Positions 37,718 through 46,607 of a stretch of 64,000 nt of DNA are shown in pieces. The notes beneath the pieces were generated by a model. It was not told the DNA's origin. It saw only the letters and a program-made list of their open reading frames with translations, and did not search any database. The DNA comes from an uncultured Clostridia bacterium. GTDB lineage: Bacteria; Bacillota; Clostridia; TANB77; CAG-508. Where the stretch lies: contig CAQIBN010000002.1 of the NCBI GenBank assembly GCA_948805675.1, positions 62,001 to 126,000 of the forward strand, in the 5' to 3' direction. The translations under genes were made by a program, and so were the position numbers. Positions within the stretch are counted from its first letter, which is position 1, and every line of letters begins with the position of its first letter.

Positions 37718-39808
37718 TTATCTCACTGATTGCAAAGTTGATATTGCAATCATATCTTCTGTAATTTCATTTGTATTCATCCCAAAATATTCTGCAAATA
37801 TATCTCTTGCTACTTCTGCAGTATATCCACCATGGCCACCATTTTCAACTAAAACTACTACTGCAATTTCTGGGTTTTCAAATGGTGCAAAACCAACAAA
37901 CCATCCATTAGTCTTATTTCCTGCTTGAGCTGAACCAGTTTTTCCTCCAACTTCTATATTAAAGTTTTTAAAAGTAGAATATGCTGTTCCGCCAGATTCA
38001 CTTGTTACTCCTCTCATACCTTCAAGTATAGCACTTAAATTCTCTTTTTTTATATTTAACTTCTCTTTCTCTACTTTATTATAATTTAATTTATTATTTG
38101 TAAATTCATTTATTTTTTCTTTTTTAACTTCTGTACCATCCTGATTAACAATAGTTTTTACAATACTAACATCTATTGGATTTCCACCATTAACTAATGT
38201 ACTAATATATTTCCCCATTTGTATTGGTGTAAAATTATTATAACTTTGACCTATTGCTGAAGATAAAGTATCTCCTATATACCAAGACTTATTATCTTTT
38301 TCCACCTTTTCTCTACATGCTAAATCTCCATTTGCTTCACTTGGAAGTTCAATTCCTGTTTTCTCCCCAAGACCAAAATATGATGCATATTTTGATAAAG
38401 TATCTATTCCCATTCTATAACCTGTTTCATAAAAGAAATAGTTACAAGAATGTTTTATTGCATCTGAAACATTTAGATATCCATGCCCAGAATGATAACT
38501 AGACCAATACCAACAAACTGGTTTATGAGCTCTTGGATATACTCCAGTATCATTTATCTTCTCTGTAGGTGTAATTACACCACTTTCCAATCCTGCAATT
38601 GCAGTTATCATTTTAAATGTAGAACCTGGTGCATATGCACCAGCAATTGCTCTATTAATTAATGGTGTAACCTCTGAATTAGTATATTCATTATATTTTT
38701 CTGTGCTTATTCCATCTACAAATAACTGTGGTTCATAATCTGGGAAACTCGCTAATGCCAAAACTTCTCCAGTATTTACGTTCATTACTACAACTGCACC
38801 TGCATTTGCATTACTTTTTTCAGAAAATCCTCCACTTGCAATCTTTTCAATATTTGCTTTTAAAGATGCTTCTGCTACCTTTTGTAAATTTGCATCTATA
38901 GTTAATACTACATTTGACCCTGCTATTGCCTCTTTTGAAATATATTCATCTGTTGCTGTTCCATCTACTGACATATCAATCTGTCTTGTTCCATTTTTTC
39001 CTTTTAAATATTCTTCATATACATATTCTATACCTGTTTTTCCTATAATATCATTAAATCCATAATCATTTTGTTTAGACTTTAATTCATCTTCTGTTAT
39101 TTTTCCAACTGTTCCTAATATATGAGATGCTAAAGTCCCAGATGGATATGAAACAGATGGTTTTGTTACAATATCTACACCTGGAAAGCTAACATTATTC
39201 TCTGATAATTTTAAAACACTCTCTCTGCTAACTTTTTTTGCTAAAGTAACAGCTTTTGTATTACTATATCCATTACGAGCTATTTCATATCTCATTACTA
39301 TTATCTTTCTTACACTTTGAACATTTTCTTCTGATATTTTATATTTTTGTTTGAAGTGATTAAAACATTGTTCTGCAGAATATTGTTCATCAATATCATT
39401 TGACTTTTTCCATGATTTTGATTCTGATTCTCCTATAGAGAACTTAAATGGCTCTATTTCAACAGGAAAATTATCTATGTATCTATCACCATTTTCTTCT
39501 AAAAGATTAACTATTTTTAATAATGTATTATTTAATGTTTCATTATCAATTTTAGTTTTATATAATTCTACATTAAAGTTCATTTCTGTTGTAACTAATT
39601 TATTTCCAGTTCTATCTAAAATTTCCCCTCTTGATGCTTCTAGTGTAGTTTCTCTTGTTAATCTTGTATTAGATTGCTTTCTATATTCTTCTCCATTTAT
39701 TATTTGTAAATTGAAAAGTTGAACTAATAAAATTACTCCTATAACATATACTAACATTGATATAATATTATATCTTATTTTATGTTCATTTGATTTTGTT
39801 TTGTCCAA
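37718..39808 (-). CDS. mrdA: Penicillin-binding protein 2 (elongasome transpeptidase)
   Basis: A class B PBP of 696 aa that cross-links peptidoglycan during cell elongation. N-terminal membrane helix (about 15-35), dimerisation/pedestal domain, then the transpeptidase domain with STFK (Ser about 396), SCN (about 454) and KTG (about 623). It starts at TTG with GAAGGTGG 4 nt upstream. Its place after mreBCD points to the elongation PBP rather than a division or spore PBP. Confidence 0.93.
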   Translation of the reverse strand: MDKTKSNEHKIRYNIISMLVYVIGVILLVQLFNLQIINGEEYRKQSNTRLTRETTLEASRGEILDRTGNKLVTTEMNFNVELYKTKIDNETLNNTLLKIVNLLEENGDRYIDNFPVEIEPFKFSIGESESKSWKKSNDIDEQYSAEQCFNHFKQKYKISEENVQSVRKIIVMRYEIARNGYSNTKAVTLAKKVSRESVLKLSENNVSFPGVDIVTKPSVSYPSGTLASHILGTVGKITEDELKSKQNDYGFNDIIGKTGIEYVYEEYLKGKNGTRQIDMSVDGTATDEYISKEAIAGSNVVLTIDANLQKVAEASLKANIEKIASGGFSEKSNANAGAVVVMNVNTGEVLALASFPDYEPQLFVDGISTEKYNEYTNSEVTPLINRAIAGAYAPGSTFKMITAIAGLESGVITPTEKINDTGVYPRAHKPVCWYWSSYHSGHGYLNVSDAIKHSCNYFFYETGYRMGIDTLSKYASYFGLGEKTGIELPSEANGDLACREKVEKDNKSWYIGDTLSSAIGQSYNNFTPIQMGKYISTLVNGGNPIDVSIVKTIVNQDGTEVKKEKINEFTNNKLNYNKVEKEKLNIKKENLSAILEGMRGVTSESGGTAYSTFKNFNIEVGGKTGSAQAGNKTNGWFVGFAPFENPEIAVVVLVENGGHGGYTAEVARDIFAEYFGMNTNEITEDMIAISTLQSVR

Positions 39809-39824
39809 TTTTCCACCTTCTTTT

Positions 39825-40358
39825 TTAAAAATACCTTGTTAATATCTTTTTCTCTTTAAATATCTCCTCCAATAAATTACCCACGTTTTGGATAATAGGA
39901 TATATTATTATTGTTAACAGTGTGTTATATATAGCTTCTATTATTAATACCTTTATAAATGAAATCAATTCCATATTTATAGATAATTTAAATGCATTTA
40001 ATATATATATACCAAGTTCATATATAATAGTAGTACTTATAACCATAATTATAATAGTCATTCTATTATCTTTAGAGAAGTTTTTATCATATATATCTGC
40101 TAATATCACTATAACAATAAACATTATACTTGAAATTCCTACAATTTTTGCTCCTAATAAATCTAATATGATTCCCATAATTATTGCAAATGGTATTCCA
40201 ACTTTCTTTCCTGCAAATAATCCAACTATAAGCATCAATACTACAAACAAATTTGGCTTTACACCTGCTATACTAAATAAGTTAAAAATATTTGCTTGAA
40301 TAAAATATATAATAAAGAATATTAATGTTATCATAATTACACATACTACTTTTTTCAA
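39825..40358 (-). CDS. mreD: Rod shape-determining protein MreD
   Basis: A 177-aa integral membrane protein with five or six helices (GVKPNLFVVLMLIVGLFAGK, GIILDLLGAKIVG), linking MreC to the elongation machinery. An ATG at 40364 sits only 1 nt after the ribosome binding site GAGGTG, while the TTG two codons later has a proper 7-nt spacing, so I start at 40358. mrdA follows 17 bp downstream. Confidence 0.9.
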   Translation of the reverse strand: MKKVVCVIMITLIFFIIYFIQANIFNLFSIAGVKPNLFVVLMLIVGLFAGKKVGIPFAIIMGIILDLLGAKIVGISSIMFIVIVILADIYDKNFSKDNRMTIIIMVISTTIIYELGIYILNAFKLSINMELISFIKVLIIEAIYNTLLTIIIYPIIQNVGNLLEEIFKEKKILTRYF

Positions 40359-40364
40359 GGACAT

Positions 40365-40536
40365 TCACCTCTTTATTTATTTTTAAGTGTTAAATGGATG
40401 TCAAAAATAACGTGGCATATTAACACTGTTTATAACAATTATTATTCCTAGATGATATTTGAAAAATGTGTCATTATTCCCATTCCATTTGGTAACCTCT
40501 GCCTGTGACACCACTTTTTCACAGTCCTTTCACATC
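40365..40536. other. mreC-mreD spacer with hairpin
   Basis: 172 bp, unusually long for this operon and locally richer in G+C (about 40490-40530). GTGTCA and TGACAC (40469-40474 and 40506-40511) form a stem that on the minus strand is followed by a short T-run. It may be an attenuator or processing site. No open frame. Confidence 0.35.
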
Positions 40537-41358
40537 TCATTTATTAGTAATAACTAGTACTGTTTCTAGCTTTGAAAAATCTACTGCTGTTTCTATACTT
40601 GCATATCTATCTGTTATGTTTTTTGTATTTATTATTTGTTTTACTGTACCAATGTGTATTCCTTTAGGATATATACCACCAATCCCAGATGTTTCTATAT
40701 TATCTCCCTCTAATAAATTAGCATCTGTTGGAATATATGTTCCTTTTAACATAGAATCATTATCTAATGTTCCTTTTACAATAATTCCATCCCTTGTAGT
40801 CTTAATTATACTACTTACAGCACTTGAAGTGTCTATTATTGTTTGTACTTTAGCTGTAGTATCTGTTACAGATATAACATGTCCAACAAGTCCCTTATCT
40901 GCTATAACTGTCATATTTACATCTATACCATCTTTTTTTCCAGCATTTATTACTATTACCTTACCAAAATTTCCTAAATCTCTTTGAATAACGTTTGCTG
41001 GTAATGTAGTATATTCTGAATATTTATCTTTTAAATTTACATATTCTTTTAAACTTTCATTTTGTGCTTTTACTATTTCTAATTCTCTAACTTGTTTTTC
41101 TAAATCACTATTTTTCCTTTTTAATTCCTCATTTTCACCTTTAAGTTCATTTATATTAGAGAAAAACGCATCGTTTCCAGCTATCTTATTTTTCATGTAA
41201 GTTAATCCATTTTGAACAGGCATTATTAATGAACTAATTGCATTACCAATATATGACCATTTTTCTAATTTTATATTTGACAATACTACTAAAATTACCA
41301 ATATAGTAATTGTTATTATTATTCCTATTAATCCATTATTTGCCTTTTTTTTATACAT
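40537..41358 (-). CDS. mreC: Rod shape-determining protein MreC
   Basis: A 273-aa protein anchored by one N-terminal helix (about 9-28), followed by a coiled coil (about 65-105) and the extracellular beta-barrel domain (NVIQRDLGNFGKVIVINAGK, GLVGHVISVTDTTAKV). It scaffolds PBP2 at the membrane. AAGGA ribosome binding site. It follows mreB by 12 bp. Confidence 0.93.
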   Translation of the reverse strand: MYKKKANNGLIGIIITITILVILVVLSNIKLEKWSYIGNAISSLIMPVQNGLTYMKNKIAGNDAFFSNINELKGENEELKRKNSDLEKQVRELEIVKAQNESLKEYVNLKDKYSEYTTLPANVIQRDLGNFGKVIVINAGKKDGIDVNMTVIADKGLVGHVISVTDTTAKVQTIIDTSSAVSSIIKTTRDGIIVKGTLDNDSMLKGTYIPTDANLLEGDNIETSGIGGIYPKGIHIGTVKQIINTKNITDRYASIETAVDFSKLETVLVITNK

Positions 41359-41370
41359 AATAATTCCTTT

Positions 41371-42403
41371 CTATTTTCTTCTTCTTGCATTTATTAGTAC
41401 TGCTTTTAATTTTTCTAAATCTTCTAAAGTTTTACATGCTCCCTTAGCAACACAATCTAATGGGTCATCTGCTATATATACTGGCATTCCCGTTTTTGAA
41501 CTTAAAAGCTTGTCTAGATTTCTAATTAAGGCTCCTCCTCCTGCAAGAACAATTCCTTTTTCCATTATATCTGATGCAAGCTCTGGCGGAGTTCTTTCTA
41601 ATGTTTGTTTTACAATTTCAACTATTTTACTTACAGATTCTTGCATAGCTTCTTCTATTTGAGATGATGTTATAATTATATTTTTTGGAAGCCCCGTACT
41701 TAAATCTCGTCCTCTTATTTCCATACTCATATCTGTCATAAGTGGCAAAGCACAACCAATTTCCATTTTTATTTGTTCTGCAGTTGTCTCTCCTATTGCT
41801 AAATTCATCTCTCTTTTTATATAATTTACTATATCTTCATCTAATTCATCACCTGCAACACGTAATGAATTACTTATTACTACTCCTCCTAATGATATTA
41901 CAGCAACCTCTGTTGTGCCACCACCAATATCAACAATTATACTTCCGCTTGGTTCTGCTACATCAATATTGGCACCTATTGCTGCTGCCATTGGTTCTTC
42001 AATTAAGTATACTTCTTTAGCTCCTGCTTGCAAAACAGATTCTTCAACAGCTCTTTCTTCTACTTCTGTAATACCTGATGGAACCCCTACTACAACTCTT
42101 GGTCTTCCAGCATTATATCTTTGGCATACTTTTTTTATTATATTTTTAAGCATTAATTGTGTAGCTGTAAAATCTGCAATAACCCCATCTTTCATTGGTC
42201 TTACTGCTTTTATTGTATCTGGAGTTCTTCCTAACATCTCTTTTGCTTCATGTCCGAGTTGCAAGAATATTTCCACTTTTTCTATCTATAGCAACAACTG
42301 AAGGTTCTTTTAACACAATTCCTTTACCTTTTAAAGTTACTAATAAATTAGCTGTACCTAAATCTATTCCTATATCTTTTGATACAAAATTTAAAAAATT
42401 CAT
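41371..42403 (-). CDS. mreB: Rod shape-determining protein MreB, read through a +1 shift at CGG
   Basis: Actin-like filament protein that positions cell-wall synthesis. It starts at ATG 42403, one nucleotide after the radC stop. The phosphate-1 loop DIGIDLGTANLLV is near the start. After 49 codons CGG (42256-42254) breaks the frame. Skipping C gives ILATGHEAKEMLGRTP, matching the conserved G(E/N/H)EAKxMxGRTP of MreB, then the phosphate-2 motif IVDIGGGTTEVAVISLGG and GIVLAGGGALIRNLD. Joined length is 343 aa, typical. The upstream in-frame ATGs overlap radC and are not needed. Confidence 0.95.
42254..42256 (-). other. CGG +1 frameshift site in mreB
   Basis: Codon 50. Context GCA ACT CGG ACA TGA. 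Dropping C gives ACT GGA CAT GAA GCA. The zero frame stops after one more codon. Confidence 0.93.
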
Positions 42404-42404
42404 A

Positions 42405-43100
42405 CTAATTCCACAATCCTTTCTTTGAAAAAACACTTTCATACTTACCATCTCCTATGATTATATGATCTAAGAATTTAATTTGTAGCATATTACTACA
42501 CTCATATATTCTATTTGTAATTTCTATATCTGATTTACTTGGACTTGGATCTCCGCTTGGATGGTTATGTACCATAATCAATTTAGGAGCATTCATTTTT
42601 ACAACCTCTGTTAATATATCTTTAGGGCTTATATTAACAAAATCTGTTCCACCAATAGCAATATCTTCTATTTTTAATACATTATTTTTTACATTTAATA
42701 TTACTATTTTTACAATTTCTCGTCTTTCGTATCTTAGTTCTTCCATAAGCATATCAGCTATATCTTTACTACTTTTTATTTTTAGGTTTGTAATATCTAC
42801 TGGTTTTGACATTCTCTTTGCAAGCTCACATACTGCCTTTAACCCAATAGCTTTTACTTTTCCTATTCCTTTTATACTCATAAATTCTTCTATAGAAATA
42901 TCTTGCATAAATCTAAGGCTATTTTCACAATCGTTATTTTTTAAATTTAGTATTTTATTTGCCAAATCTATGGAAGTATGTTCCTTTGTTCCATTTTTTA
43001 TTATTATAGACAAAAGTTCTGCATTTGATAACTTTTTTGAGCCATATATTTGTAATTTTTCATAAGGTCTTTCTGATTCGGGTAACTGTTTTATTGTCAT
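42405..43100 (-). CDS. radC: RadC family protein (JAB/MPN domain)
   Basis: A 231-aa protein with an N-terminal helix-hairpin-helix (about 60-85, IKGIGKVKAIGLKA) and a C-terminal JAB/MPN metalloprotease-like domain with the zinc motif VHNHPSGDPSPSKSD. Despite the name its molecular role is unclear. ATG start with AAGGA upstream. It heads the radC-mreBCD cluster as in Bacillus and Clostridia. Confidence 0.93.
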   Translation of the reverse strand: MTIKQLPESERPYEKLQIYGSKKLSNAELLSIIIKNGTKEHTSIDLANKILNLKNNDCENSLRFMQDISIEEFMSIKGIGKVKAIGLKAVCELAKRMSKPVDITNLKIKSSKDIADMLMEELRYERREIVKIVILNVKNNVLKIEDIAIGGTDFVNISPKDILTEVVKMNAPKLIMVHNHPSGDPSPSKSDIEITNRIYECSNMLQIKFLDHIIIGDGKYESVFSKKGLWN

Positions 43101-43148
43101 AAAAAAATCCTTTCAAATATCGTGCCCTCTTAGATTATAAAAATAATT

Positions 43149-43195
43149 GTGGCATAATAAAAAATCTAACATTTTATAAAATATTTATGCCACAT
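43149..43195. terminator. Hairpin downstream of the DUF4321 gene
   Basis: TGTGGCATAA pairs with TTATGCCACA. It lies about 110 bp after the DUF4321 stop and 50 bp upstream of radC; it could be a weak terminator or a leader structure of the radC-mre operon. Confidence 0.45.
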
Positions 43196-43302
43196 ATAAT
43201 TTTATACATTAATTTTTTTAAACTTATGTATAATGTTTTATTAGAGAAATTAAAGTAAATTAGTAGAATATTATTTTTATATTCAAATTTACTCTATATA
43301 AA

Positions 43303-43560
43303 TTAAATCTTTCTATAAATAAAAATTGCTAATATCATACCTATAATACTTGCTATATTCATTTTGAATGTTAATCCAAAAGTTATACTCATAATACTTA
43401 AGTTTAATTCCATTGGACTTGATAATCCAAAACTATTACCATAAGCAAGCCACCACAAAAAATCTACTTTTGAAGCTAATTCTCCTAATAATCCTCCTAC
43501 AACTAGTCCAGATAATATAAATATAATTAAAATCCATATATTTTTTTCTCTTGTTGCCAT
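43303..43560 (-). CDS. DUF4321 family membrane protein
   Basis: An 85-aa protein with two or three membrane helices. The motif GLVVGGLLGEL followed by the C-terminal TFGLTFKMNIASIIGMILAI is that of DUF4321, a clostridial family commonly found next to radC/mreB. Function unknown. I start at ATG 43560, with AGGAGG 4 nt upstream, rather than at the longer frame beginning at 43647. Confidence 0.82.
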   Translation of the reverse strand: MATREKNIWILIIFILSGLVVGGLLGELASKVDFLWWLAYGNSFGLSSPMELNLSIMSITFGLTFKMNIASIIGMILAIFIYRKI

Positions 43561-43819
43561 AACTCCTCCTATTTTTCTTACGTAAATCTTTTTTATACTT
43601 TTCATATTATATATTGATTTTTCTTTTTTTTCAATACATATATACAATTTTTTCCTGTATTTTACTTTCTTTTTTATAAAAAGTATGATATTCTATTTAG
43701 TACATTTTTTTATAAATTTAATATAATATATTGATAATATTTTTTACCAAATATTTCTCATTTATTTTTTATTAAATTAGTTGTATAATTATATTATAAT
43801 ATATATGGAGGCTATAAAA

Positions 43820-44447
43820 ATGAAATTTGAAAAACTTAATGAAGATAAAATAAGAATAACCCTAAGTTCTCAAGACTTAGTAGAAAAGGATATTGATTTT
43901 CATTCTTTTATGTCTAATTCTATAAAATCGCAAGACCTATTTTTAGATATCTTAGAAGAAGCTGAAAAAAAAGTAGGTTTTATAACTAAAGATTATAAAG
44001 TTAGAATTGAAGCATTAGCAATGAATGATGGTAACTTTATTTTTACAGTAACTAGATTTTCTCGGAAGTAAAGAAAAAGATTTAGTAAAATCATCTAAAT
44101 TAAAATTTAAAAGAAAAAAAGTAAATACAAATAGTGAAGAATTAGTTTATAGATTTTATTCCTTTGATGATTTCTGTAATTTTACTAGTTTTATCCATAA
44201 TGCTAATATAAAAAGTATAAATTCAGCTTCCAAATCTGTATTATTATATAAATATAAAGGATTATATTATTTAGTATTTTCTCGTATTAATCCTGATTAT
44301 AAATATAATAAAAAGCTATTTAGTTTATTAACTGAATTTAGTACATATCAAAACAATCCTGAACTGTTTTCAAGAAAGTTATGTGAATGTGGAGAAATTG
44401 TTATAAAAAATAATGCAATAAAAATATGTCAAAAATATTTTGTTTAA
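43820..44447 (+). CDS. mecA: Adaptor protein MecA, read through a +1 shift at CGG (plus strand)
   Basis: MecA delivers substrates to the ClpC unfoldase. ATG 43820 has GGAGG 8 nt upstream. The N-terminal domain (FEKLNEDKIRITLSSQDL, DGNFIFTVTRFS) is clear. At codon 82 CGG (44063-44065) breaks the frame and TAA follows after one codon. Skipping the C opens 127 more codons ending at TAA 44445-44447. They contain LVYRFYSFDDFCNF, KSVLLYKYKGLYYLVF and an acid/aromatic end ICQKYFV, the expected MecA C-terminal domain. Joined length is 208 aa (family about 200-220). This is the only one of the affected genes on the plus strand. Confidence 0.92.
44063..44065 (+). other. CGG +1 frameshift site in mecA
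   Basis: Codon 82. Context TTT TCT CGG AAG TAA. Dropping C gives TCT GGA AGT AAA GAA. The zero frame terminates after one codon, just after the N-terminal domain. Confidence 0.92.
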
Positions 44448-44495
44448 AAACTAATTGCATATTATATGCATAAAAATATACACAAATATATTATA

Positions 44496-44532
44496 AAAAC
44501 CAATAAGTATTTTTATTTTACTTATTGGTTTT
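44496..44532. terminator. Bidirectional terminator between mecA and the M23 gene
   Basis: AAAACCAATAAGTA pairs with TACTTATTGGTTTT. Convergent genes on both sides make a shared terminator likely. Confidence 0.8.
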
Positions 44533-44639
44533 CTATTTAATTAATAATGTAAATTTTTATAACATTTATTTCCTAATATATGTAGACAAATATGTAGAAA
44601 AGATATTTATTTAATATTACATAATACATTTATAATTTT

Positions 44640-45638
44640 CTATTTATATACATAATTTTGTGGATTTTGTGCAACACCATTTACTCTTACTTCAAAATGT
44701 AAATGATTCCCTGTTGATATTCCTGTAGAACCTACTTTTGCAATTATTTGACCTTGTTGTACACTTTCTCCTTTAGATACTAGTAACTGACTACAATGTG
44801 CATAATATGTTTGTACACCATTTCCATGTGATAATATAATATAATTTCCATATCCATCATTTCTATTTCCAGAATGTATTACTGTTCCTGAAGCTGATGC
44901 TTTTATAGGAGTACCTTTTGGAGCACCTATATCAATTCCTTTATGATTATCCCTAGACCTTACTCCAAATCTTGATGTTATAGTTCCTGTAGTTGGTGTA
45001 ATGAAATTAATCCCTAAGTTCACAGATTTTGAAGAAGTTTTTTGTACAGTTTTAGATGTTGTAGTATTATTACTTTTATTACTAGCGACTTTAACTGGTT
45101 TAACTTCTTTGTATAATTTACTTACACAATCTTCTACACTAGAAAACTCCTTACATTCTGTTTCATACTTTTCCAATATACTAATACTTTCTTTATTACT
45201 ACTATTTTTCTCTTTTAATTCACTTATTACTTTTTCTGCTTGTTCAAAATTTGGTAAATACATTTTTTCTTCATCGTTTTCTAGTATAGCATACATTTTA
45301 TAATATGCCTTACCAGATGTAATTACTTCATTATATATTTCATCTTCATTTGTATTTATATCTCTTTTTATTAAACATAAATCATATTGTGGCATTTCAT
45401 CTATTTTTGCAAACGCAATATTTTCTTTATCTCCGTTTTGAGTATAATCATTAATTTTAGATTGTAGTTTAGATTTACTATCACAATATCCTATAAACTT
45501 ACCATTATAGCTTACACTATATGTAGGTTTATATGTAGAGAAAATTATACCGATTATTATTATAATTGGTATAATACATAGAATAATTAACTTCATACAT
45601 CTTCTTAAATATAACTTTGTTTTATCTAATATTAACAT
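44640..45638 (-). CDS. M23 family metallopeptidase (LytM-type)
   Basis: A 332-aa membrane-anchored protein with an N-terminal helix (about 15-35), a mixed linker with Ser/Thr/Lys-rich stretch, and a C-terminal M23 domain. The zinc-site motifs HKGIDIG (H and D) and HLHFEV are complete, and the YAH motif is present, so it is probably an active peptidoglycan endopeptidase. The context (spore coat genes nearby) and form recall SpoIIQ-like proteins, but that is only a suggestion. AGGAG site 7 nt before ATG. Confidence 0.87.
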   Translation of the reverse strand: MLILDKTKLYLRRCMKLIILCIIPIIIIIGIIFSTYKPTYSVSYNGKFIGYCDSKSKLQSKINDYTQNGDKENIAFAKIDEMPQYDLCLIKRDINTNEDEIYNEVITSGKAYYKMYAILENDEEKMYLPNFEQAEKVISELKEKNSSNKESISILEKYETECKEFSSVEDCVSKLYKEVKPVKVASNKSNNTTTSKTVQKTSSKSVNLGINFITPTTGTITSRFGVRSRDNHKGIDIGAPKGTPIKASASGTVIHSGNRNDGYGNYIILSHGNGVQTYYAHCSQLLVSKGESVQQGQIIAKVGSTGISTGNHLHFEVRVNGVAQNPQNYVYK

Positions 45639-45835
45639 TTTAATTCTCCTTTTTTAACGTATTAGGGATTTTATAATATTTTATATTTTTTAACAAAGTT
45701 TATATAATTCAATTTTCGCTTTTTTTCGACTCTTCTATATTATTTTTAGCTTATTAACAATTATTATCTTTATTTTCCTCCCTTTTTGGAACAAAAGCAA
45801 GCATTTTCTATAAAAAATTGATTAAAATATAATAA

Positions 45836-45881
45836 ATATAGCCTGAAATACCATATAGAAATTTTTTATCAGGTCTATTTT
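45836..45881. terminator. Terminator after the CotF gene pair
   Basis: On the minus strand ATAGACCTGA pairs with TCAGGCTAT (one bulge), followed by a T-rich stretch. It is about 35 bp beyond the CotF stop at 45916. Confidence 0.6.
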
Positions 45882-45915
45882 ACAATATTTTAACCAATTT
45901 TTTATATTAAACATT

Positions 45916-46161
45916 TTATTGTTGTAATTCTGTTTTTACTGCTTGTATTTCTGTAACTGTAGCCTTTGCAGCTGGCTTATAATATCCTTTTGTTTCTGCT
46001 ACTTTAAATAATTCATACTGAAAACTTTCATCATTATTTCTAATTTGTTGTATAGTTTGTCTTAATCCCATATCTTCTGTTTCAGATATTACACCTTGGT
46101 AAGTAGTAAGTTCTGATTTTACACCATTTAATATATCATTAACCATTGTTTTTTCGTCCAT
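45916..46161 (-). CDS. Spore coat protein, CotF family
   Basis: An 81-aa helical protein. MDEKTMVNDILNGVKSELT followed by ETEDMGLRQTIQQIRNNDESFQYELFKVAETKGYYKPA matches the CotF domain, a ferritin-like helical unit of spore coat proteins. Ribosome binding site GGAGGG upstream. It lies 12 bp behind a second small coat-type gene and is surely cotranscribed with it. Confidence 0.87.
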   Translation of the reverse strand: MDEKTMVNDILNGVKSELTTYQGVISETEDMGLRQTIQQIRNNDESFQYELFKVAETKGYYKPAAKATVTEIQAVKTELQQ

Positions 46162-46173
46162 AATACCCTCCTA

Positions 46174-46362
46174 TTAGTTATTTAAAAATGACATTAGCTT
46201 TTGCTTTGTATTTAATGCATCTTGTGCAGACTTTGTAAATAATTGTTTTATTTGTGGGTCTACTGCTTGTGAAGCATATGTGTTTAATTTTTGGTATGAT
46301 GTTTCGTGGGCACCAATTAAATGTCTTAAATTTTGAAGTTCTACTTGAGTTAAATTTGCCAT
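46174..46362 (-). CDS. Small CotF-related spore coat protein
   Basis: A 62-aa helical protein (LTQVELQNLRHLIGAHETSY, then KLNTYASQAVDPQIKQLF). The pattern matches the short CotF-like partner proteins found in pairs in Clostridia. The HxxxY-type helix resembles half of a ferritin-like bundle. The start has AAGGAATGATTTAAT upstream. First gene of the pair. Confidence 0.82.
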   Translation of the reverse strand: MANLTQVELQNLRHLIGAHETSYQKLNTYASQAVDPQIKQLFTKSAQDALNTKQKLMSFLNN

Positions 46363-46484
46363 ATTAAATCATTCCTTTCTAGTTATTATATTTAGATTAT
46401 TTCCACTTAAAACTTTTTTATTCATTTAAGCTTCTATTATCTTAGATAAATCTTATAAAAATATATGATATGTATTATAAAATT

Positions 46485-46534
46485 AGGGACATAAAATATA
46501 TAAAACATTAAATTAATATATATTTTATGCCCCT
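46485..46534. terminator. Terminator after pcrA
   Basis: AGGGACATAAAATATATA pairs with TATATATTTTATGCCCCT (one mismatch), loop about 15 nt. It is about 75 bp beyond the pcrA stop. Confidence 0.65.
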
Positions 46535-46607
46535 ATTATGTGAATTTATGTATATTCTAAATATTTATTTTTTATGTAAAGAATCTAAAATTTACCTTAA
46601 AATGTTA

